Shown: positions 1 to 8,100 of the stretch, one piece after another
Numbering within the stretch: the first letter of the stretch is position 1
How the letters are laid out: every line of letters starts with the position of its first letter
Origin: a virus
Strand: one strand, 5' to 3'
Length of the DNA: 40,527 nt
IMG/VR virus record: IMGVR_UViG_3300049793_000221
Coordinates: 1-40,527 of that record
Program-made: the position numbers and the translations under genes
The notes under the pieces: model-generated
The model's database searches: none
What the model saw: the letters and a program-made list of their open reading frames with translations, nothing else
Told to the model about the DNA's origin: nothing

Positions 1-1
1 A

Positions 2-1072
2 GATACCAAGTGGCCTTTCAAGACCGTAGTGTGCGATGAAAGCACACGAATTAAATCGGCGCGCTGCAGTTTCCAAACGACCAAGACCGGTAAGACGATC
101 CTGCGCATTGCGGGCGCGGTCAACGCCGCCGCGCTCATGCGCTATGCGCCGCGCACGGAGCGGTGGATCAACCTCACGGGCACGCCCGCGCCGAACGGAC
201 TCAAAGACTTATGGGGTCAAACATGGCCTCTTGACTTCGGCCAATCCCTCGGGCGTTCGTACACCGCATTTACCCAGCGCTGGTTCATGCAACGCCGTGG
301 CACGAGCGCACAGCAGGCGGTATTCGATCCGTTGCCGCACGCACTGGACGAGATCACGGAGCGCATTGCGCCGCTCACGATCAGTATCGACGCCTACGAC
401 TACTTCGACGTTGCGAAGCCGCGTGAAGTGGATATCGACGTTGAGCTTTCCGAAAAACTCATGAAGGATTATCGCAAGCTGCATCGGCAGGCGGTACTGA
501 CACTGGCTAACCAGACCGTCATCACGGCAGTAAATTCGGCCGTCATTACAAATAAGTGCAGACAATATGCGAGCGGATCAATTTTTGATAGCAACGGCAA
601 CGCACATCATATTCACGACGCCAAGCTAGAGGCACTCGATTCCCTGCTCGAAAATTTGTGCGGCGCACCGTTGCTCGTGTCCTATGCTTTCAAACCGGAT
701 CGTGATGCCATCCTGAAACGCTTTCCGCAAGCCAAGCTCTTGCCCTCTGGTGCGAAACAGCAACAGGTCGAGGATGACTGGAACGCTGGCCGTATCCCGA
801 TGCTCGTCGTTCACGCAGCCGGGGCAGGCCATGGGTTGTCGCTGCAACACGGCGGACACAATCTGTGCATCTACACGCCCGATTGGGATGCTGAATTGTA
901 CGAGCAGATCATCGAGCGCATCGGCCCGGTGCGTCAGATGCAGTCGGGCTACAAGCGATTGGTCAACGTCTATCGGTTGATAGCGCGAAACACTTTCGAT
1001 CAGTCCACGACTGATTGCGTGACCCGTAAGATCAGCGTGCAGCAAGCCATCAAAATCGCCGTAGCCGCTTAG
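2..1072 (+). CDS. SNF2/DEAD-like helicase, C-terminal part (5' truncated by window edge)
   Basis: The reading frame is open from base 2, so the N-terminus, including Walker A, lies outside the window. The first visible residues run into motif II (VVCDEST, followed by RIKS). Motif III follows as LTGTPAPN. The C-terminal RecA-like lobe carries VVHAAGAGHGLSLQ (motif V-like) and an IIERIGP...RQ segment (motif VI-like, without the usual R-x-GQ). This is the pattern of phage SNF2-family ATPases that act on replicating or recombining DNA. The product is probably cytoplasmic and early or middle expressed. The next gene's Shine-Dalgarno (AGGAG) overlaps its stop codon, so it forms an operon with the MazG-like and thyX genes. 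The family call is firm; the exact role (replication, recombination or remodelling) is not known. Confidence 0.85.
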   Translation, partial: DTKWPFKTVVCDESTRIKSARCSFQTTKTGKTILRIAGAVNAAALMRYAPRTERWINLTGTPAPNGLKDLWGQTWPLDFGQSLGRSYTAFTQRWFMQRRGTSAQQAVFDPLPHALDEITERIAPLTISIDAYDYFDVAKPREVDIDVELSEKLMKDYRKLHRQAVLTLANQTVITAVNSAVITNKCRQYASGSIFDSNGNAHHIHDAKLEALDSLLENLCGAPLLVSYAFKPDRDAILKRFPQAKLLPSGAKQQQVEDDWNAGRIPMLVVHAAGAGHGLSLQHGGHNLCIYTPDWDAELYEQIIERIGPVRQMQSGYKRLVNVYRLIARNTFDQSTTDCVTRKISVQQAIKIAVAA

Positions 1073-1081
1073 GAGAGCAAA

Positions 1082-1396
1082 ATGGAAAAACACACCCCGT
1101 CACAAGTCACGTCGTCGCTGGTCCAGCAATTGTTGGAGCGCGACAAGCACGGCCAGGTCAAATACGGTACGTCACTCGATCGCGCCGACCTGACACCGGA
1201 GCAATGGGCGCAGCACGCCGTCGAAGAATTGCTCGATGGCGCTGGCTACCTCACGTCACTACAGCGCGAGCTGGCCGTAATGCGCGAAGCGCTCAAGCGC
1301 AAAGACAGATACATTCGCGCATTCATCGCGTACTTCGAGCAGGCCAAAGCCATCACTCCCACCTTCATTGCGGAAGCCAACAAGGAATTAGAATGA
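1082..1396 (+). CDS. small MazG-like / nucleotide pyrophosphohydrolase-like phage protein
   Basis: A 104-residue, mostly helical protein. The stretch KYGTSLDRADLTPEQWAQHA, followed by VEELLDGAGYL, matches the layout of small phage all-alpha NTP pyrophosphohydrolase-like proteins, in which an EExxD helix binds metal. Only one such helix is obvious, so activity is uncertain and it could be a structural relative. A clear AGGAG ribosome site lies just upstream, inside the helicase stop region. Its stop overlaps the thyX start as ATGA. Sitting between a helicase and a thymidylate synthase fits a role in nucleotide pool control, but this is inferred from context. Confidence 0.6.
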   Translation: MEKHTPSQVTSSLVQQLLERDKHGQVKYGTSLDRADLTPEQWAQHAVEELLDGAGYLTSLQRELAVMREALKRKDRYIRAFIAYFEQAKAITPTFIAEANKELE

Positions 1397-2109
1397 CTTA
1401 CAAAGAGGTATTACCCTGCATCGGTCACGACAAGCCCGGCTCCGTGCGCTTGGTCGGCTTCATGGGTAGCGATCTCTCCGTCGTGCAAGCCGCTCGCGTC
1501 TCTTACGATGCCGACTGGCGTGCTGGCGAGGACGAAGGCAAAGATGCCAAGCTGATCGACTACCTGATGAAGAACCATCACACGTCGCCGTTTGAAATGG
1601 TGCAATTCCGGTTCGAGGTCAAAGCCCCGATCTTCGTTTTCCGTCAATGGCATCGGCATCGCACGTGGTCTTTCAATGAAATGTCGGCGCGCTACACGGA
1701 ACTCGACGAGGGCTACTACCTGCCGGGGTCTGGTGATTACGGCGTGCAAAGTGCGTCGAGCAAGCAGGCACGTGATCGCAAAGAACTGACAGAAGCGCAG
1801 AACCGTCAAGAGGTATTTTGGCGTGACGGGCAAAAAACAGTGATCGACCAAGCGATTGAGATGTACCGTGCTCATCTGGAAGCCGGGATGCCGCGTGAGC
1901 TGGCGCGCATCGTGCTGCCGGTAGCCTGCTATTCGCGGATGCAAGCGAGCATCGACCTGCACAACTTGTTTCACTTCCTGCGACTACGTTGTCACGCGCA
2001 CGCGCAGTACGAGATACAGGTGTACGCCAACGCAATGCTCGAACTCATCGAGCCGATCGTACCGGTGTGCGCGGCTTCGTTTCGGAAGCACGTACTGGTT
2101 TCTTCTTGA
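1393..2109 (+). CDS. thyX: FAD-dependent thymidylate synthase ThyX
   Basis: 238 residues, close to the usual ThyX length. ThyX makes dTMP from dUMP using methylene-tetrahydrofolate, with FAD and NADPH as cofactors. The signature RHRTWSFNEMSARY is at residues 88-101 (family pattern RHRxxSxNExSxRY), and HHTSPFE at 62-68 is the conserved upstream motif. The frame is open further 5', but ATG at 1393 is chosen because it overlaps the preceding stop as ATGA and begins at the normal ThyX N-terminus (MTYKEVLP). It is the last gene of the plus-strand operon and meets the late operon head-on; a small minus-strand reading frame runs into its 3' end. It would supply thymidylate for phage DNA synthesis. 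Confidence 0.96.
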   Translation: MTYKEVLPCIGHDKPGSVRLVGFMGSDLSVVQAARVSYDADWRAGEDEGKDAKLIDYLMKNHHTSPFEMVQFRFEVKAPIFVFRQWHRHRTWSFNEMSARYTELDEGYYLPGSGDYGVQSASSKQARDRKELTEAQNRQEVFWRDGQKTVIDQAIEMYRAHLEAGMPRELARIVLPVACYSRMQASIDLHNLFHFLRLRCHAHAQYEIQVYANAMLELIEPIVPVCAASFRKHVLVSS

Positions 2110-2158
2110 CCGGCTTTTTCTTCATGCCCGGAGGCAACGGTACTTCCCACGGTTTCAT
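2045..2158 (-). CDS. possible 37-residue basic, proline-rich peptide at end of late operon
   Basis: The stop of the 2,661-residue gene overlaps an ATG as ATGA, the same coupling seen throughout the late operon. This ATG opens a frame of 37 codons, rich in Lys and Pro (it contains PPGMKKKPVKKKP). It ends antisense to the last 65 bases of thyX. No family is recognised. The coupling argues for translation. The short length, and the fact that most of it lies antisense to or just beyond a real gene, argue against it. Confidence 0.4.
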   Translation of the reverse strand: MKPWEVPLPPGMKKKPVKKKPVRASETKPRTPVRSAR

Positions 2159-5100
2159 TGCAGGGCCTCCTTGGGAACCTCTACCCGCGTGGCCGGTTGA
2201 CCTGTCGCCACGCGGTACGAATACAGGGCCAGCGTGATCGCGTGCTCGCGCTTGGTCTTGAGTGCTTCTTCCTTTTGCGCACGTACGCTGGCGGCTAGCG
2301 TCTTATCGCGCGTGATCGCACCTTTCTCCTTGCGCAGCGCGCTGTCGGTATCGTCCCACGCCTTCCGCCACGCGAGCATCGCCACTTGTTGATCGCTGAA
2401 ATCGCGCTCTTTCACGTTGTAGGCTTTGAGCAAGTCGTCGGTCTTGCCTAGCGCCTCTTGGAACTGGAAGTAGATCGCCGAGTCCGAATAGCCGGCATAG
2501 ACCTGACTCCACAGCGCGCTCTGTGCGGGCTGACCCTTCGATTCCTTGTACGGATTTTCGATCAAGCCGTTGATGAGCATCGTACCCGGGCCGAGCGGGT
2601 AGCCGTGGATCAGCGCCTTGACTTCCTCGGGCGAGAGATCGAAGTGGAACGGCAAGTGTCGCAGGAAGATCGCGATATCCTTGTAGGTCGGCGAGACGTT
2701 CTTGCCGAACTGCTCCGAGCGATACTGCGTGGTGTCTTCGTAGTTGTCGCGCACCACCGGCGTGCCCCATGCGGTCTGGTTGAGGCCAACGGATACGATC
2801 GGCTTGGCCCATGTCGGCGCGAAGGTGACGAGGAACGCCTGTATCGGCCGGTTCGTCCAGTCGATGTTCGTATCCTCGATGGGCGAGATCACCGGCACCA
2901 GCGAACCGGACGTGAGCTTGCCCAGCGCTTCGCCGGGGGTCTGCTCCTTGGTCTGCACACCGATGAGCGCTCGCGCCATGCCGTTTGCAATGCGCACCGA
3001 GCCGAAGGCGAGCGGAATTTTAATCACGCCATCGCCGAACGGGATCAGTAGGTGCGTGTTCTTGACGAAATCGCTCTGCTCGTCGAGCTTGTTGCCGCCC
3101 TCGTCATCGTCCGCAAAGTGACGCGCAAGGGCTTGAACGCCCAACAGCGCGATCGTGTAGCCCACCAACCGGACCTGCCCGCGGCGTGTGCCGAGCGAGG
3201 CAAACGTGTTGATGCCGCTGGTGATCGACGGCTGGGCAAAGGCGTAGAGCGAGCTGATGTAGGCCGATGCCGCACCGCGCTTGCGGAAGTTCATCAGGTC
3301 GAGCACACCGGCGGCGGACTCCGCCGGGGAAACCCCGGCATCGCGCAGGGCGATATAGCCGGCGAGCGCCGGTCCCAGCTCGAACGTCCGGTTGTACTTG
3401 GCGATGAACTGCTTGAACATTCTGAGCTGCTTGGTGCCGCTCTGCTCGCGCAGGATCGCTTTCACCATGTCGGTGCGCGTGTAGGCGAAGCGATCGCCGA
3501 ACACGCTCGCACCGCCCAGCGACAGCAGCTCGTCGAGGTAGCGGGCTTCTTTAGAAGAATTAGAACTCATGCCGAAGCCATGCCGCCCGGTCGCCGAGAA
3601 CAGCGCCGCCAGCTTCGCCGGGTTGCCCATATACCACATCATCGCGCGACCGGCTTGGTTGCTGTCGATCACTTCGCCCTGTGCGTTGCGGTACACGCGC
3701 GTGCGCAGTATCTCGCTGCGATCCCAGAAGTCGCGGATGAAATTCTTGGGCGCGAACCACGGCGCAAGTTGCGTCGCGAAGTACGAGTAGACGCGCGTGA
3801 ACTGACTCAAAGAGGTCGTGAACAAGTTGTTCGCATCGCCCAAGCTCGCACCCCGGATATCTTCGAGCAGCTTCTTGTCACGCAGCTCGTAAGCCACGGC
3901 GCGGCCGTTACGACGGCGCACGATCGCACCGGCAGGCGGCGCGGCCCCGTGCCCGAGGTCATGACGGACAATGCCGGCTTCCTCGCGCTGTTCCCGTGTC
4001 ATACCGGCGTGCGCTTCGGCAATGCCGTCTTGGAAGTCGCGCCAGCCGGCGTAGCTCGCCGCCTTGAGCACCGCAGCAAACGTCGTGCTGATGCCATCGT
4101 CAGGGATCGAGGTCGTCCGGCCATCCATGCGGTAATCGCGGGCGACGTTCGGCTGGCTGCTGCCGTGGTAGAACAAGTCCTCGGTCAACGCGGTGTTCGG
4201 ATCGCCGGACAGCGGGACGTAGTTCGAGTGCACGGCGGCTTTCACTTCGGCGCGCTTGGCAACGAGCGCCGCTACCTTGTCCGCGTTCTCTGCCGTGGTC
4301 GTCGCGCCGAGATCGCGCAGCTCCTGCAGCAGCGGCAACAACCCGGGCTGACGCAGGAAGGTCACCGCGATCTCCGGCGAGGTCTTGCCGTTCTCGAGGT
4401 TGGTCGCCAGTACCCACGCGTTGAGATCGTGGACGTGCTTGGCGACGGCCTGCAGTTCGGTGACGTCGTACTTGGATTCGATCTCTCTCGCCAGTTGCCG
4501 CGCTTGCGCGTTGTTGAAGCCGCCGACACCGGCCACGTGCCGCTTGACGATCGTCTCCGGGTTGTTCACCGCGCGGCTGCGCTGCGTCAACTGGCGCACA
4601 GCAGCGCTCAACTCGCGCGAGGCAGCGGCCAATGCGGCATTGTGCTCGGCGGTGTCGGTCTCGGTCGGATGGGTAATGCCCGCGAATTCGCGTTCGAGGG
4701 TGGCGATCTGACGCTGCACGGCAAGCACCGCATCCGTGTCGCGCTGGATCAGCAGGGCGTTCGCCGCGGGGGCGCGCTGCGCCGTGATCCAGAAGCCGAA
4801 GTTGCGGCGGATCGTCTCGACCGTCGTGTTGTACTTGCTGGCGATGGCCGCGAGTTCGCGATTCATCGCTTGCCCGCCGTTGTTTTCCATCGCGTCATTG
4901 AGCCGGTCATCGCGCACGCCGGGGGCACGGCGCAGTGCACCTTCTATGCGATCGCGGAGCTGCTGGGCGACACCGGGGAGCGCGTTGATCCAGTCCTTGA
5001 CGTGGATCAGGTGATCGCCGACCTGCTCGTTGAGCCACTTGCCGGTGCCTGCCAGCGCGTGCCGCGCGGCCGACCAATCGCGACGCCGCAGCGCCTGTGT

Positions 5101-8100
5101 CAGCTCGTTGCTCGGCGAGGAGGGCGTCGCCGGCACGTTGTCGCGCACGTCGGTGTGCAACTGCCCGTAATCGTCGCGCGGACGCGGCAAGGCCGCATCC
5201 GGGGCGAACGGTTCGGCGGCTACCGTCTCTGCGGTGATCGTGTCCGGCAACGAGAACACGATATTGGCGAGCGATTCGTCGCTGGCGTCATCGGGCATCG
5301 AGAAAATCGTGTCGAAAATGTCCGTCTGCAACCCGGCATTGAGAATGGCTTGCCGTGCGTCGTCGGTGCGTGCGGCACGCAGCGAGTTCACGAGGGCAGT
5401 GAGCCCGATCGTGGAGGCGGTCGAGATGCGAGCCGTCGTGGGAGCCACGCCGCTACCCGGAACAAGCGTTGCCGCGCGCAGCTCTGGAAAAGAGTAAGAA
5501 CGGCTGCCGATGGAAATGCGCTGCGTTTCCGGGTTGAAAAGAATGGGTGCGCTGGCATTGCCTACCGTGGATAGCATGTAGCGACGGGCGCGATCCATGA
5601 CCAACTGGATTTGCGCATTCAATGCTTCCGCCCACGGCAGATTCTGACTCCTGATATTCGGCACGGCATCGCCCAACCCGACCGATTCAGTCGTCAGCGA
5701 ATGAACCGCATTTTCCATGTCGCCGGTGATAGCGCCCCACTTCAACATGGCACGCAACCGGTTGATGGGGATACGTGCGGAGTTGTCGGACGTGTACCCG
5801 CCGTTAGGCACTTGCTTGCGTGCACTGACCATCGCTCCGTTCACGAGATCGTAGACGAAGTTCGCAGCGCTCGATTCCCGCCCGTAGTCGTTGTTGCTCG
5901 ACCACGAACTTGTGCTGGCTTGGCCGCTATAAGGGAAGGCTCCGTAGTTGCCGTCGATATAAACCTTGACGCCATTGGCACCATGCGTCAGGCGAAGCCG
6001 ACCTGCGATCCGCGGGTACTGAGCGGGATCGTTCAGCGCCTGCACGCCGGCTTGCATCGCGGCGAGGAAATACGCGTTCTTTTGTGCAGCCGTGGCTGAC
6101 GCAGGAATCAACTGCCCGAGTGCGCCGACCGGACGCACACCGCGAACGTGTCCGCGATTGCGTGCGAAGTTCACGATAGCGTCGATGACTTGTTGTGAGA
6201 ACGTGCGGTTGGCAAGCGTACGTGCTTCGGCTTCCGAGCTGGGCAGCGCCGGGTTGGCCGCGGTTACCGTGCCTTGCTCGGCCGCACGCTGCCCTGCCGT
6301 CCGCTGTTGCTCCGCCGCGATCGCCGCCTGCTCTGCAGCGCGCCGTTCGGCTTCGCTCGGTGGCGCGGTCACGCGACGCGAGCTGATGGCGACCGGTACG
6401 CCGATCGGCACGGTGCCCCCCGGGATATCGCGGATGCCTTCCATGACCGACTGTGCGACCGCATCGCCCAGTTGGCGAATTTCAGGCAACGTCAGTCCCA
6501 GCGATTCCAAGAAGCGCGTGTTCGAGGCGTCTTGCTGATCGCCCGAGTTATTACGTCGCGGATAGAGCAAGGCCACGATGGGATTGTCGAACCGTACTTC
6601 GCGCCCGTTGATCGTGGGTGCGCTCACAACATGGACGCTCGACGGCAGTTGCACGTCGGCGAGTGCGACCTGCGGGCGGTTTGATGCAGTCGCTTCGAGA
6701 CGACCTTGGCTGTTCGCTACGATCTGCGGAATCCGAAGGATGGCCCCCGCCGGGGAATTGTTGCTGAGATCACGTGCCTGACTGCGAATCGAATCTGCCA
6801 GCAAGTCGATCTGCGACTGACTCATCCCCAGCGAGTGCAGCCACGCAACCGCGGCAGGACGCGTGTTCGATCGTGCGCCAGTACGTGCCAGATAGATCAC
6901 GCCGTCGATTGGATCGTAAAAACTAAGCTGCTGACCGCGCCCGCCGGCATTCCAGCGCATCGCGCGTACGGCCCGAGTGAAGGTCGCGGACACGGGCGTA
7001 CCGGCTAGCGAGTTAATGCGCACCGGTTCTTGCGCGACGGGCGTGAGGTTTTCGATTGGCGCTTGCTGCGCGGTAAAACTCGGCGGGTCCGGCAGGGGAA
7101 ATGCCGCCTCGAACATTTGCATCGTGGAGTTATAGCGCGCGAAGTCAAGCAGCGCGGTGCGCTCGGCATCCGTCAGCCGGTCGCCGAAACGCGACAGCTC
7201 CGCTTCAAGACTTTGAATCGGCGTGGCGTCATAACGAACGTCTTGCGCCACCGTGCGCAGATGATTGCGTTCGTCATCGGTGAGCGGTTCTGCAACCGGC
7301 TCTGTCGCCGCCGGCTGCTCTTGTGCAACCGGTGCGGTAGCTGTACCCGTGATGCTCGCATTGTGATTGACGGCCTGTGCGGCAATTTGCTGCAACACGT
7401 GCAGGATCGAACTCTCGCTGACGTTTGCACCCGGGTGCACCATGTTGAGCACGCGGCTGATCCAGCCGGCGATCGCATCGAGCAACGTGCGGTGCTGCGA
7501 TGGCCCTAAGCGATTCAACGCGCCCTGTGCACTCGCAGAGAGCCTGTGCACGTCAAGCGACGTGTTCGCCGCGAGCGCCAGCATTTCCGGCTTGACAAGC
7601 TCGGCAAACATTTCTTGAAGGTCGTGCGTTCCCCGTGTGTTGCCGGCCGCCTGCAGTTGCGCGAGCAAACCGTCTAGTAGCGCCTTCAGCTCTACCGCTT
7701 GCTGCTCGCCGCGCGCTGCTCGCGCAGTAATGTCGTTGAGCGCCCGCGACGTCAGCGAGTGGATGGTTTCGTGAAGTACCGTGTCGGCCGTGCTGGTCGG
7801 ATTGAAGCGCAGCGCGTGCGTCGCGGTGTTGTAGGAACCGAACTCCGTTCCCTGTTGCGGGCCGTAGCTCACGGTCGGCAGCGTCTGTCCGGTCTGCCGA
7901 TAGAGATCGAGCAAGTGCGCCGCGATGATCGCGTTCGCGTGCCCGGCTTCTTCCGAATTGTCAATGATGCTTTGCAGGATCGTGTGGATCGGCTGTTCGC
8001 TGCGCACGTTCGCCGCCCACACGGCATCCGGGTTGTCCTGCACCCGGCGATTGAGGCCCAGCTCGCGCACCGCATAGAGCAGCGGGTTGCTCTCGGGCGT

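Noticed and set aside
1204-1392. Upstream extension of thyX
   Set aside because: It lies in the shifted frame of the MazG-like gene and is Arg/Ala-rich; ATG at 1393 matches the family start.
3052-5574. 840-codon open frame antisense to the polyvalent gene
   Set aside because: Arg/His/Val-rich translation typical of a GC-rich shadow frame, no ribosome site, no motif, and it is opposite a continuous real gene.
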